A DNA stretch of 64,000 nt from Rhynochetos jubatus (taxonomy: Eukaryota > Chordata > Aves > Eurypygiformes > Rhynochetidae), in the NCBI GenBank assembly GCA_027574665.1, contig CM050658.1, positions 24,502,317-24,566,316 on the forward strand. The letters are read 5' to 3'. The number at the start of each line of letters is the position of its first letter. Position 1 is the stretch's first letter. The position numbers were made by a program, and so were the translations under genes. The notes under the pieces are model-generated. The model had not been told where the DNA came from. It worked only from the letters and a program-made list of their open reading frames with translations, and ran no database searches. This document shows, one piece after another, positions 22,174-41,151 of the stretch.

Positions 22174-23016
22174 CTGCAATAGATATGAAGAATATTCAAA
22201 TACTGCAAGTTTTAAGCACTTTCAAAGAAGTTTGTGACAGAAAACTGCTGTTAAAGGAGAACACATTTACAGTATGTTTGGTGTTCATCCATAGCAAATT
22301 TGTTCTTAGCAGAAATACATAGTACTTCCAGTGTTATTGAGCACTGCTGAAAAAATGAAGTTTGCGATCTCAAAGCTTCAGCAATATTCATGCACCGTAA
22401 GCATGTATAGAAATGCAGATTATAGCTTTGCTCAACTTCTCTTGAGTTTCTGAGCTTAACAAGTACTAAAAGACGTTCCCTATAAGTAGTCAGTTGAGGT
22501 CCTTAAAAAACTTGTGAAAGTTATGAAATACTGAACAGTAGACACTAAACTAGGAGAGGCCAGTATAAGAAAATTAGGTCTTAAAACTAAAGCTAGAAAC
22601 AAGGTACAATTTGTCTTCATATCCAGAAGCTAATGAACCAATGGAATCTGCTATAACAGCATGTGGTGCATCCTCTACCATGCTGCATTCATGGTCGAAC
22701 TCTATCACACTTGATGCTCCACACAGAACCTCCTGAGTGAGATTTTACAAACAGCTATGCCAGAATGGGCTAGAATATGCTAGCTCATGTGTCCACAATG
22801 ATGCTTTCTGAGTTCATTCTTTGAAGCTGAGAGGTTGAGGACACAACAGTGGCATTTATTATCCTGACATTATACAGGAGGTAGCAGGCAATCATTTATT
22901 TGCATTTCCATTCTGCTTTGTCTCCTATACAGGGAAGACCCAGTGGTTAGAACAGATAGCTTTGAAATCTCTTCATACACATTATTTAATACAAAACCCA
23001 ATTACTTGAAACAAAC
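22174..23016 (-). other. WNK3 intron 5
   Basis: Intron of 843 bp, donor gtttgt and acceptor ...tattgcag. No repeat or gene seen in it. Confidence 0.93.
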
Positions 23017-23105
23017 CTTTCTTCTTTATTTTTGCAAATGCACTCCCCAATTATCTCCTTAATTTCAGGATCAGTAACTTTCTCAAAGCTTGCTGGCTTT
23101 ATACC
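23017..23105 (-). CDS. WNK3: WNK3 exon 5: kinase helices G-H
   Basis: The 89-nt exon encodes [19 protein letters not shown] followed by [10 protein letters not shown] and the first two bases of the conserved Arg codon. This is the end of the kinase C-lobe, the WNK block GIKPASF...KVxDPExKEII. Mammalian WNKs as I remember them read IIEGCIRQNK here; this sequence reads [10 protein letters not shown], so the Glu and Gly are swapped and Arg-Gln becomes Cys-Lys. The frame is open and the conserved structural Arg (in KEER, split across the intron) is kept, so this looks like lineage divergence rather than decay. Acceptor ...cttttag, donor AAAG|gtttgt. Confidence 0.95.
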
Positions 23106-26100
23106 CTAAAAGGATGGAGAAAAACAATTTAGTTTGAAAAATAATTACATTATAACTCTTAGCTAAGGACATTTTTCTTACAGTTTACAGTTACTCCAAG
23201 GGTGGAATTGACCAATACTTTAAAGTTGCTAGTCTTAATTTAAAACTGGACCGAATAAGGACACCAGTGTGTACATGACCTTAGCCATACACAGAGCAAA
23301 TCTCCCCATTTCTTTACCAACCTTTGCAAACCTTAATTTTATATCCTGTGGACTCTGAAGGCAATATTCAAGAAACAGTCAATTTAAAGTTTTCAAAATA
23401 ACTTTCTTCTGAAATTATTCCTTTTGTTTTTTGCCTTAACTCTCAAAGCACTGAATGAATAAGACAGATAATCATATTTTTCTTCAGACAGCCAGTTTCA
23501 AGAATGAGTCAAAAATACCTCGGACGACCCACGCAATATTATATATTCCTGTTTCCCACAAATCTTTTGCTTTTCTATGTCTCTGCTCTCCAACACCCCC
23601 ACTGCCCTCCCACTCCTCCCCCATAAAAAAAAAAACCCGAACCCAGACAAAACACAACTCCAAAACCATTCAGGGAAGCAGGAGAATATGCCCAACAACT
23701 GTGATGTTCTTGCAATTCCCCAGCATATTATGAGAATCTTACTGGGAATGAGTGGCAAAGCAGATGTAACCTATAAATGAAATTAAATTTCTGTCAAATG
23801 CTAACAATTTGGCTGGGAATAGCGTTCAGTTCTAGATTTGGAATGGCTAACCTATGAGCACAGCCTTGCAAGGAAAACACCTGACTGTTCATCACGGAAG
23901 ACTCAGAGAAGCAGAGTTCACTTCACATAGGGAGCTCTGGCTTGATGTAGGTGCAATGGGAATAGTTTGCATTTCTTTCAGATTAGGAGAGGTTGTTATA
24001 AGAAGATGGAGGGATTGAAAAGAAACACACAGTTCTAGGGCAGCCACAGGTCATCCCTCCCTACTTTCTAACATTTCAGGACCAAGACTCAGCCTTAACT
24101 CAGCCTTCTCAGGGTACACAGCCCCTTTATTAAAATAACATAGATCTTACCAACATAAAAAGAGACTGTAGGAGAAGCTAAGTAACAGTCATTATGCCAT
24201 CTTTCTGTACATGCAACCAAAATATACTACAGAAATACTGGTAACACCAGGGCAGTTAACACACACATGCAGCTGCCAGGGAGGTAGGGATGTTCCATTC
24301 AGAACAGCTGTCATTTCCAGTAAGGCCACCCTACTGCTCTCCTTGCCAAATGATACAGGAGTAACTAATAGGTACCCAATATCTGTAATACTGGTAACTC
24401 ATTCCCATCCAGGTCAGCAGATTTCCCATTAATCCTTTTCATGCATGTATTCAGCTATAGGTGACAAGAGCATCAACATGAGAAGTTAGCTTTATTTGTG
24501 ATGTTCATCTTAAACTACAAAAAAAAGATTTTGTTTTAAAAATATGTAACATCTCTAGTTACTAAACCAAGATGTATATAGATGAAAATTTGCCAAAATT
24601 AAGTTGGGAACAGATTCTGCAGTTAAGCCCTATTACTTAAGGACCCAAGTATTTCAAATGAAGTCATTAAGTGGAATAAAAAGGGAACATGATTTCCTTT
24701 ATCTAAAAATACAGAATCTGATTAAGGACATAACCAAAGGGGATTTGTACATTTAACTCTATTCAAATCCTTTTAAAGTTTCACCCTGAAAGAACAGTAC
24801 ATAATGCATCATGCAGTGGCAGATAAAGAGGCCTGAAGTCCTGAAGAGTGGATTTTTAGCTCACCTGATGCTGCCCTGGATTAAAAAAAAAATGTATTGC
24901 AGAAAACAGCTGCAAGTACTTCACTGAATTTGGTCTTGCATAAATTTTATGGGTGAATTTCAATGAGGGCTGCCACATCTCTGAGAATTTTTGAATATTT
25001 CAGCATCTGATTATACTTTCAGCTTTCTATTAACTTTCTGTTGCCATTCAAGCCTCAGATTTAACTTTAAACTTGGATTTATTTATTTAAGGTCAACCAC
25101 TCCTTTTTTGTCTTAAAGCTCAAGAGTGAAATATGTAATTCATAAATTTGGAAAAAAATCACGGAATAGTCATACAAAGATTCAGCTTCCCAGTTTCATC
25201 TAGGCAGACAGCTGCCGAGATCCAAAAAAACCCCCATTCTTGTGGGAACAAAACAAAATAATCCGAACATGTGACTGCCTGTCTGTGACCCACTAAAAAG
25301 AATTATTTGCTTAAGTAAGATTTAGGTTTGCTTATGAGATGAGAGTTCAAATTTTGTATATTAAAAAAATGTGTCAAAGTGCTAGGAAGTGCCTAGCCTT
25401 CCAAAGCCCAGGCTTGCTTAAAACAAGCAAAAGCACACCAGAGTGTGTTGAGTGTTTCTTAAGAAAGCTCAATACCTGAATTAGAAATGAAATAAAACAA
25501 AGAAGTACCAAAAGACATTTTTAGCATGAATCCTCTATATCCTAAAATACCCTAAAGCTACAGGAGTCTGTCACATTCTCAGAGGGGAGTTTGAAGAAAT
25601 CTACAGTAACTCACAATGGAAAGCAATAAGACAAAACTCGACATTTGCAAACACTTCAGGTTGCTATAGGAAACCATTGCTTTCCATCTTAGAGAACCCT
25701 TATCAGGAAGGATGACTAATAAAGACCATCAGCTGCTACAGCTTAATATTTACTGAAAACCATCCCACAAATGTGTATGGGTATCAATTTAACTCAGGGA
25801 GGTGGGCCTCAAACAAAACAAAAAAAAAAAAACAAACCACAAAGCAGTGGACGCAACTTTCTCCATACTACCTAAAGAGCTTTCAACTACCTACAGGAAT
25901 ATTTCGCTCGCATATCTATGCACTCAAGGGAACCTACCAACTGGTTTTTGTAATTGCAGAGCGCTTCGCATCTTAACACAAACAGCATAAGGCATATCAC
26001 AGTATCTCTCAATTTAATTTTCTTTTCCAGAATTCATGAACAATCTTCAGTTACATGATTCATCTTGAACTCTGACATGACTGGGATGAAGCAAGGCAGC

Positions 26101-27763
26101 ACACATTGGGTATCTAGAAAATAGGTTTGCCTGATCCCTGGTGACTGACCCTGATTTTTGACCTTACAAATTGCATCCACAAAACAAACAGCAACTCCTC
26201 CAAACACCATTTTACTTTCAACATCTTTTGAAGGGAACACTGACTCCTTTCTGAACATCTATTGTACTAACCTACTGAACAGCTAAGCTATGACTAGATG
26301 ACTAAAACAAACAAGGATAAAATATGCACAGTGAAGTACTGCATGGAACTGCTTTTCCAGAATGTCTCAGTGCTCATATGTCCTAGTCTGCTTTTGTTCC
26401 TTACTCTTCATTAAAATCTCCAAGGCCATCTCAAACCCTTCCTACAGCGCTGTGTCCCCGTGCTTACAAGCCTCTGGACAACGAAGGGGGCTTATGCGAA
26501 GCACAGGTTTCTACCTGCAATCAAAGGATGCATCTCATTCACTTATACAAAAGCTATCTGTCTTTCCTGAGCATTCCCAAGGAAACATGGCACCAAGATT
26601 CAAACTGTATTAGCTAAGGAATTACTGATGGCAGTTGGAAACTGTACAGCCATCTTGTGAACAAAACTAAATTCAACACCACTACATCTGAAATGCAGGA
26701 CTAATTTGTTGACATAAGGTGCACAGGAATATTTTCATGCAAATTCTTTAAATGCTAAAAAAAAGAAAAGCCAAGAACAGAGAAGATGTCCCTCTTGAGA
26801 CTTTGTCTCAAACGAGATGACTGACTTTACTTCAGAAAGAAGGTGAGGGATTTGGGATTTCAAATACACTGCACTCCAGTATGAGATATCGGAGTCTATG
26901 GTCAGGCACACATAGGACATGAAAGTGTTAACCCCCATGTTGGGGGCAAAAACATGAAGCTTGTTTTTCAGAGGTCTGAAAATAGCAGCCTGTCATTTTT
27001 CCATCAGAAGAGCACGTTTTTAAAAGAGTAACACAGAGCTTTAAGATTCACAGCACATGCTGGACAAGTCAACATTACGTCTGACCCATGTCAGTCAGTA
27101 ATTTTTCTAAAGGTTTTCTTCCCTTTCACCTAGGAAGTATCCTCCTGGTCCTAGATAACTACCTTGCCTACTCTGGACAAAACCTTCACCTTCTACCTGA
27201 AGGTAATCCCTAGACTCATACGTAGGTCCTAGAAAATGAAAAAATGTTCACCCAGAATAGCTGAAACCATGTTTCCAACTGAAATGCTACCCTACCACAC
27301 ACTCTCTGAAGTCAATAAAGTGATGGTAACATTCTCGAATTTCTCAGGATTTTGTTCCATTACACTCAGCAGTGAGACCGCTGTGCACAATTATAAACTG
27401 ATTTCTATTTCACTCCAAAATGGTACTCAGTCCTAATGCTAATCTAAGAAGATTATGTGTAGATCTAAGATGACATCCAAAACACAAAACCTCAATGCAA
27501 CAGCATTCATAACACTATTTGTCTGCGGTTGTTCTGCTACACTTACAGCATTTATTCTATCTGTAAGAGGAACATAGAATAAAGTCTGCAAATGCCAAGA
27601 AAAAGTTCAATACATTTTTAAAAAAGAAACAATATGAAAACTTAAACTGCAAAACTGAACACTAAACACATGTGGGTTGTTTTAAGACACAGGTTTGTGC
27701 TGCTAAACGCAACGAGGTTGCCATGAAGCCACAGCAGAAACAGCTGGTCTGCTGTACATCAGT

Positions 27764-27780
27764 AAAAAAAAAAAAAAAAA
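27764..27780 (+). repeat. A17 homopolymer
   Basis: Seventeen As; no retroposed gene recognised upstream. Confidence 0.9.
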
Positions 27781-29835
27781 CCACTGGACTGGATCTGCAT
27801 GGGAAGGTCATGGACTCTGATGTTTCATCACTTAATATGCCTATTGTCTACACCAAAATCACTTGGCAGAATGATTAAACACAAAAAATGTCTGACTAAG
27901 AAAAAACATCAAGTTATGCATGAAAAATGAGATTATAACATCAGAATGAAGGTCACTGGAAACATGCTGACCAGGAAATCACTTCAAAGTTAACTACAGT
28001 AAATACGGCATGGACTTGTTGCTTGAAAAATATGTATTTTCTCTTCATGTTACATACCCAGTTTATGTTTACACTCCAGAATTCAGTCTGAAAGAGCAGA
28101 GAGAGATGACAAGTCGTAACAAGTATGTCTAAATTGGCAAAGAAATAAGCCCTCCTGTACTTGTGGGAAACAGCTTGGGAAATGACTGCCACTTGATCCT
28201 GGACTATTAGATATATAGTTTCACATGTGTAAAACCAGAGAAGTTACATTATTTTATATTTTTAAAATACAAGCATCAGGAAACTAGACAGCAATCACAT
28301 TTTCACACTACATTGACCCTCAATTTAAAAAACTAAGAATAGTGTTTACATTTCTGGTGCATAAAGCCAGTTTCATAAATAATGAATTCAATTTCTCACT
28401 GACAAGATGAAATACATGACAGCACCACACCACGGATCCCCTCCGTCCGAGAAGATGAGGGTCACCTTCTCCTTTAGTGAGAGCCCCATCGTCTCATGCT
28501 GGAAAGACAGTGTAATTTAGCTTCTTAGTTTTTGTCTATGCTTCACTTCTATACTATACTTCAGTCTAGTAAAATCCAATGCTAGCAATAGCTGCTGCAG
28601 GACTAACCCTAACTCTTCAGGAAAAGTGCTTTCAAAGTTTTTCCATATGTAAGTTGCCAGCACCACAGCTAATGGGTCAGACCCCATCACCCAGTGACAG
28701 CTCAACACAAGGTGGATGGACCCCACACCCCAAATGCCTACACCTCAACAGCAGCATCATCCCTCAGCCCCTACAGCGCTGGCTGCGAGACTCACATGGA
28801 TCGAAGCGGGGTCCCTTGCTGTCGCCAGCTTTTCTGCAGATGCTGCTTCTCTAGAGAAGCTGTCGAGCCCACAGGAGAGGTTTCTTCTGGGACCTGGACC
28901 AGGGATCCCCGATGGAGCCTGCTGCTCCTCTTGCACCCTCACCCAGAGGTCCTCCCCCTGCTCCTCCTCCCTGACAGTTCCTGCAGCTCAGGGCATTCAC
29001 AGGGCTTTTTCCCTCTCCACAGGGAGTGAGTTAACCCTTTCCTTGGAGCAACAGTAATGCCAATTTTTCCATCTAAGGAACCCCAGTGCCTTTGCTCTTG
29101 TCGCCTTTGCCCTGAGTTTGCCTGAAAAACTCAGTAACACCCTCCATGTCTATACCAGATGCTTTCTGCCTCCACTTTCCCTGCTAGATAGCTGTTTCAA
29201 AAATACCCCATTACTCATTCTTCATGATAAACATTATTTTCCATCTCTCTAAAGTTGCTAGTATAAAACCAGTTTTACAAAGTTACAATATTTTACCGTA
29301 CTATATTCAGCTATGTAACGGTTATTACCACTAAGGATGAGTTGGCTCAGGCCTTCCATCAGCATTTTAAAAATTGCTACTTAAGTCTCCAAATTGAAAT
29401 AATATAACACCTAATTAGGAATCCTCTGATTAATCATTATTCTTGGCCACCTTAGATATTGCTTCGATAAATGAGGCTTAATTCTGAAGCCTTAATTACC
29501 AATATTCCAGATGGTTGAAGAGTTTTACACTGAGCTTCTCTGGGTATGCGGAGCAACAGAAGACATCTGTATTATCTATGGCTCTAAATGCATACACGCA
29601 TACCCAAGATCTCCTTAATGTTAGCTAACCGTGATGGCAGCTCCGCACGTTAGGCACACTGCTCACCAGCACCTGTCCAATGCAGCAGGTAACAGGCCCT
29701 ACACTTCTCATGAAAGTCATGTAGTATCTAGAGTTACAAAAGCAAAAAAGCACCCAGTATCACATTCAGGAGATAAGGCCGCAGAGCCTAAGAATAGAAG
29801 GTTTCTGTTGTCACCACGTGAAGCTTTAGAGCCCA

Positions 29836-29849
29836 AGGAGACGTCTCCT
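29836..29849. repeat. 14-bp perfect palindrome
   Basis: AGGAGACGTCTCCT equals its own reverse complement and contains a GACGTC core. It is flanked by two direct copies of tttagagccca (near 29825 and 29870). Confidence 0.85.
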
Positions 29850-30851
29850 AAACTGCCTACTAAGATGGCATTTAGAGCCCATCCAAAGGGCTACATACCT
29901 AAACAAAGCCACCAAGTTATTGTGCCAAACAACATAAACTTTTCCTTGTAAGAGAGGAGTGAGTGGAATAACAACATGAAAAATCACCATGGAATAACAA
30001 CGTGGAACAAGCAGGCATCCCTCATAAGGATTCAGGCAAAAAACTCCACCAAGCCATCAAACCTATTCCACTTAAAGATGCAGCATGTTTCCAGCCAGCC
30101 CGTGGTGCAGAGTGCCATGCCTTGGAGCCAATACACCAGCAGACCCATCTCTGCACACACTCCTTCCCTACAGCACCATAGGGAGCTGCTCCAGCCTTAG
30201 TGAAGAAGCTAACTGCCCTGCTGAGCAGCTTCTCATGACTTTGTTGTGTTTTGTTTGCTTTTCTTGTTTGGCTTTTTCTGGGGGGTGCTTTGGTTTTCTT
30301 TAAATTATTTGAGTGGCTATGGGTTGAAAGCAACACTGAGTTAAACTACCACAAATCAGGGTTGTAGTCTATTGGGAAAGATTCAGCTTTACCAAGCTAG
30401 GGTTGTCAGCTTGCAAAAGTTTACTCAAAAATGAGATAAAGCTGCTTCCCCTCTTCAGAGGTGTCATCCTGCCTTCAGTAAGTCATCACATCTCATTTCC
30501 AGCTGGGACATCCCCCTGTGTCTTGTGAAACAGACTTCAACCTTTAAATGCAGACTCTTGAATCATTTGCATCCTCCCTCTCCCACCAGCATAGCATCAT
30601 CACAGCTGTGTAGCACAGCAATCTACAAGAGCACCACTGAAGACAACCAGGCCTTAGTGATGGGAAAAGACAGGTATTGAACTACACCTATACAAATGAA
30701 ATTGCACATAAGCCCATCGTCTGGCACATGCAAGTGTTTGGGTATCTGATGAAACATCTTTATCTGAAATGTGAGAGATTAGCGTACAGCAAGTCAGAAA
30801 ATGCAATTTTGACCGCAGTGTTTGCCGACTGCAGGATTGCACAGAACCACC

Positions 30852-31430
30852 TATCACAGAATCACAGAATGGTTTGGGTTGGAAAGGACCCTAAAGATTA
30901 TCTATTTCCAACCCCCCTGACATAGTCAGGGACACCCTCCACTAGACCAGGTTGCTCAAAGCATCATCCAGCCTGGCCTTGAACACTTCCAGGGATGGGA
31001 CATCCACAGCTTCTCTGGGCAACCTGTCCCAGTGCCTCACCACCCTCTTCGGGAAGAATTATTTCCTGCTATCCAATCTAAATCTCTCTGCTTCTAGTTT
31101 AAACCCATTATTCCACGTCCTGTCACTACAGACCCTTGTAAAAAGTCCCCCCCTAGCTTCCTTGTAGGCCCCTTTCAGGTACTGGAAGGTCCTATAAGGT
31201 CTCCACAGAGCCTTCTCTTCTCCAGGCTGAACAAGACCAATTCTCTCAGCCTTTCTTCATAGTAGAGGTGCTCCAGCCCTCTGAGCATCTTTGTGGCCTC
31301 CTCTGGACTCACTCCAACTGGTTGATATCCTTCTTATGTTGAGGGCTCGAGAGCTGGATGCTGAACTCCAGGTGGGGGTCTCATAAGAGCAGTGTAGAGG
31401 GGGAGAATCCCCTCCCTTGACCTCCTGGCC
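30852..31430 (-). mobile_element. CR1 LINE 3' fragment
   Basis: Begins with the reversed CR1 tail (cacagaatcacagaat) and runs through the standard CR1 3' block, with recognisable phrases such as ccactagaccaggttgctc and ctctgggcaacctgtcc. It ends after about 580 bases near cctcctggcc, where similarity to the 36241-37845 copy stops. It is a 5'-truncated insertion, sense to WNK3, in intron 4. Only the 3' UTR and the extreme C-terminal end of ORF2 remain. Confidence 0.93.
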
Positions 31431-32684
31431 TGATTCATTAAACTTCTTGGAGAAGGCAAATGGTCTCAAATACCTTTCAAAACCGACCAGTTTCATTTGG
31501 GAAGATTTTTGCTCACAGCGAGCAGTTAGATAAGAGGAATACAAACTAATTTAGGGACCACCCTTTTGGAGGCAGAGATGGATCTGCTCAATACATCAGT
31601 TATGTAAGCCTAACTACTTTCTACCTTATAGGTCAAAGAAACAAAAGCAACCTTATCTGTAGCTAATTTTTGCAAACTTTAGTGCAGCTTTCTTCAGAGA
31701 TTTACTCTCTTCACATCCCGAGTGTGCAGACTGCATCTTTTGGTGATGCATGAGGGCCAAACCACACAGCTCACTACCTTCTTTTGTAGCAACCAGATGG
31801 AAAGTAGTACCTGGGAAAATCTTTGACATGCCAGCCCATTTAACAATCTATCCTGAAAAAAAATTCCTGTAACTCTTGATTTCACTTAACCAAGTAGTAC
31901 AGAATATAACCACAGCTGTCAAAGTCTTCGGGAAGTCTCATTTCTCTGCAGTCAGTGATTTGCAATCTGGCAACATCTTACAGACTCATGAGTTTTATCA
32001 GGCATTAGCTGTACAGCTCATGTAGACAAGTACATTTGTCATCTGGGGGTGAGTGTTGGAAAGGGCATTTTATTTAGTGTAGAGACTGGCTTCTCCTCCA
32101 GCCTAACCTCACCTGAAAAATGCAGCAAACTCATTCCCATGGTTCCTCTCTGGGGATTATCAGACCTTGCAGAGTCCTAAAATGCAGGTAATGAAGTTCC
32201 TCTGGCTGACTCCAAAACATTATCATCTTTTCTCTTTTATATCTTCACATAATTTGTTACACATACAAAGAGAGAATCTGTGCTGGGAATCTGAATCAAA
32301 CATCCTCCACCATATAAATATGTATTTAGGCTGCAACCTAAAAGTTAGACCTGATAGTTTTGTGAGAAATGTGATCAAGTCTGAGGAGTCCCCATTTAGG
32401 AGGCAAGACTAAAGTGATGATTTTTCCCTGCTTATTCTTCGCAAGTTTTAGGTAATTTTGGCTGACAGAGACAAAAACAGGCAACAAAGATGATTGAAAA
32501 TGTTTTACACATCTGCAGTACAATCAAACACAATCCAACTGTGGAATTGCAAGCTTACAAATAAACCTGCAATGGGTTTGCATAACCCACAGCTAAGACA
32601 ACTCAGCTTCTGTAACACAATAGACATCCAACACCTCATCAAACAGTTTTAAACTTTCAAATTTCAAAATCCCAATACAAATTA

Positions 32685-38065
<5,381 letters not shown>

Positions 38066-38286
38066 CTATTACACTTTTGGCAAATGAAGCTCTCTTGAGG
38101 GTTGCCAGACCCAAGTCTCCTATTTTCACAGATCCTGTTGGTCCGGTAATAAAAATATTGTCACATTTTAAGTCTCTGTGAATTATTGGTGGAGTTCTTG
38201 TGTGCAAGAAAAGAAGACCCTTCAGGATTTGCCGGCACCAGCTACGTAGGACTTTTGGTTTCATCACTTTAAATCTCTTCAGATAC
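38066..38286 (-). CDS. WNK3: WNK3 exon 3: catalytic and activation loops
   Basis: The 221-nt exon completes the split Thr codon and begins [16 protein letters not shown]. It encodes the core of the C-lobe. The catalytic loop reads [10 protein letters not shown], with the HRD codons at 38172-38180. The magnesium-binding motif reads GDLGLATL; the DLG codons are at 38109-38117 and replace the usual DFG. The leucines of this motif belong to the chloride-binding pocket known from WNK1. The activation loop reads [11 protein letters not shown] and carries the two serines that are autophosphorylated in WNK1 (Ser378 and Ser382 there). MKPKVLRSW and GLLFLHTR are the WNK3-type versions. Donor is ATAG|gtaata, ending one base into the Gly codon before TPEF. 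The kinase looks catalytically competent in this segment. Confidence 0.98.
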
Positions 38287-39260
38287 CTACAGCACAAACA
38301 CACACAGAAGTGGGTATAAAGAAAATGAAGCGTTGTTAGAGATTCTAGGGACTTTAACAGCTGAAACTCCATTCTGGATAAAAGCCAGTTATTAGATGCC
38401 ATAATAGCAGCGCAGAAATGTCACAAAATTGAAAGGAATAAATCTTTTCAAAGGAGGAATTAGAGGATTCATTTTGAGGGAGGAAGATAAGCATTTTTGG
38501 TTCAAATACAACCAAATATTTTCAAGTCTAATAGTACAGCAATTCACTTCATGCAGAGAACAGTTTTAGAATATGCTTCATATATTCAAATCAGAAAAAT
38601 ACTGAAGTTTAATTTTAAACACAATGCTTTGACCTCTGTACCATGCACCTGCATTTTTTCCATTTACCTAACACAATGATTGGAAGGGTGCATTTTGAAA
38701 AAACATAAAACCTGCTAATGCATATCCAGAGTAGCACACTGGATATATGCAGTGATGAGCAGTGCTCCCATTGGGGCTGCAAATCTGTTCCAGAAGTCGT
38801 GCCAACTGTTTTATAATATCAACCTTAACAAGATTGTCAGTACCAAAAGCTATTAGTTAATTTTTAGGAGATAACCTAGAGCATCTTCTACTTCAGCAAG
38901 AGATCCTACCATTGAAGTGCTGTTCTATCTGAATTTTCTAAGAAAACATGCAAATACATGCACAAGAGCAATCACAAAAACACACCCTGACAAATTGAAA
39001 TGTCGCAGGCAGAAGAAGAAACAGAGAGTGGCTTCCAGTTGCATAACTTAAACAAGAGAGCAGGGAGAGAGAGAGATGGAGGCCAAAATTCTTCCTGTCA
39101 ACTCAATGCAGTTCAAACGCAGGGACTGATGACAGACACCAGAGAACAGCTCCATTTTTCCTTTTATCTAGAGGTGCCTTTCTTCAGAATATGAAAGTAG
39201 GATTTTTCTAAAAATTTCCATCGCTATTCTTAGCCTCCTCACCAGGAGCACCGTACTTAC
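38287..39260 (-). other. WNK3 intron 2
   Basis: Intron of 974 bp between exons 2 and 3, with donor gtaagt and acceptor ...gctgtag. I see no repeat, RNA gene or convincing coding sequence inside it. Confidence 0.93.
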
Positions 39261-39433
39261 GTCTTTAGTGTTCCAGAGGTCATCAATTCAGTAACTAGCA
39301 CAATGCATCTTTTGCCTTTTACACAGGATTCCCAGAAGTCATAAAATCTCACAATGTTTGGATGCTGTAGACCTTTCAGCATTTCTGCTTCCTCTTTAAA
39401 TCTCTGCCTCTCTACTTTTGTGAGTTTTCTGTC
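39261..39433 (-). CDS. WNK3: WNK3 exon 2: kinase N-lobe
   Basis: The 173-nt exon starts in phase 0 after an acceptor ...ggattatag and ends AAGAC|gtaagt, with two bases of a Thr codon left over. It encodes residues 1-57 of the part visible here, beginning [19 protein letters not shown] and ending [10 protein letters not shown]. It supplies the alpha-C helix of the kinase N-lobe, including the Glu (in FKEEAEML) that pairs with the catalytic lysine, then the [11 protein letters not shown] strand, the ClVLVTEL-like strand (CIVLVTEL) and the hinge to the C-lobe. In WNKs the catalytic lysine sits in the Gly-rich loop encoded by exon 1, so its absence from this exon is normal. VERQ and [10 protein letters not shown] differ slightly from the mammalian residues I remember. 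Splice positions match the WNK family pattern. Confidence 0.96.
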
Positions 39434-41151
39434 CTATAATCCAAAAGAGATCATTAGTAGTGAGTGGACAGAAATAAAGGCACTGCATTGCTGGGATATT
39501 CAGAATTCTAGGTTTGTTTCATGCTTGTGTCAAGAACAATTATCAAATCTTTTATGTAAGATGAGTAGCATGTATGAATTAGGGCACTCGCCTTAAATCC
39601 AGAGTTGAGAAGACAAAGACTCACCTCCAAACAAAGGGATGCCTGTACTACACTATGCTATGTAACAGCATTAACATTTCTAGCAACAAACACACCCGTG
39701 GCTTGATGGGTGCGGCTTGACGGCCACACATCTATTTACTTCTTGGCTTGGTTTAGAGAGGATCATTACCAGAGAGAAGAACACACACTTGATTTTATTT
39801 CCAGGTATGAGGATTGTCACAGCTAAGGTACTGCTGCCTTTCACAGCCGTGACTGCTCATTGCCTTCTATAACCAGTCCTGTGACATTATGGCTGGGAGC
39901 ACCAGGCAAGGTCCCCCAGTGACCACCCAGGGCTGTACCGCCCTTCCCATCTCTCTAGGGACAAATTAAACCTACACCACCTCAGAAGACCAAACACATT
40001 TTTCTATTTGTTTGCTGTTCTGCCTGATTTTACAGACTTTTCTAAGTTGACAAAGGAAGGATTTAAAGCTGTCCTTCAGCCTTCTGTGTAGGCTGCACAT
40101 TGGCCACATGGCAATACTTACTCTTTCAGATTAGAAACAGAGAATGTCATGTTCTGCTACTCTGGTTTTCCTAGAGAGATTCAAGAGCATTTACAGTAAC
40201 CTCCAGGCCATGAAGTGGCCCTGCAAGGAGCATACAGAGCCCCTCGCCCCCTCTCCACAGGTCAGCACAGTCTGCTGAGCTTCAAGGACCACATTAGGCA
40301 CACAGAAACCCCTACAACAAACAGCTCAGGTGCACACTCTAGCCTCTTTAGACAATATAAAAAAGCAAAATGGAAGATATGGTTAAACCAGGTGCCACTT
40401 GGTTTGTCTCCCCTGGACAGTTGATTAAACTGGTAGCACTTCCCTCCACTGCCCTAGAAATTAAGCTTTTTTATTCTTTAAAAGGCACAATTGTGAAACT
40501 TCTTACGTACAGAAACAACAGCTCACAAATCTAAGATTGATTAGTTCATATTTTAACCTCAGTCATTTTCAGAAAATTAACAAATTTTCTGGGTTAATTT
40601 AGGCATGTTTATAAGAGCATATACTTAGTGAATTAGATTGGCACCCAGCTTATCTTTAACCAAGATGCAGAGGGATCAGGCCACTGCCATTCTGATAGCC
40701 TGCCCTCATTTGCAATTGCAAAGAACTCAGTATGGGAATGAGAATTTCTGTGGCTACAAACAAGTCAGCTTTACACAGACTTCATGAAAGGAAAGCCTGG
40801 GTTGAAACAATGCTACTTCAGTTCTTGGAAGACAGAAAACCTGCTTCTCCAGAGGCATGCGTTTGTGGGGGGATCACTTCCCTTTTACACCACTGCTGCT
40901 AAGGAGCTTCTCCATTTCCTATACATTTTATGGAGCAGAGACAAGACTGCCTTGAGCAACAGCAGACATCTGGGCTGGTACCACAGGATGCCCCATGGGG
41001 TCCGATGCCTGAATCCCCAGGGCAGCTGGGAGCACCCCATGACCAGCAGTGCTGCCAGGCACAGCAGTACACTGAACACCAACAGCCGAGAGCAAGGCCA
41101 TATTCCTGCTGCTCTGTAGCAACTGCATTTTTTGTAAGTTTAAGAAAAAGG

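Noticed and set aside
28579-29057. Overlapping open frames on both strands in a GC-richer patch of intron 4
   Set aside because: Several frames are open at once, which reflects base composition rather than selection, and no domain is recognisable.
38255-38286. RFKV motif in exon 3 as an SPAK/OSR1 docking site
   Set aside because: It matches the RFxV pattern but lies inside the folded kinase domain and is shared by WNK paralogues as a structural segment; known docking motifs lie in the disordered tail.
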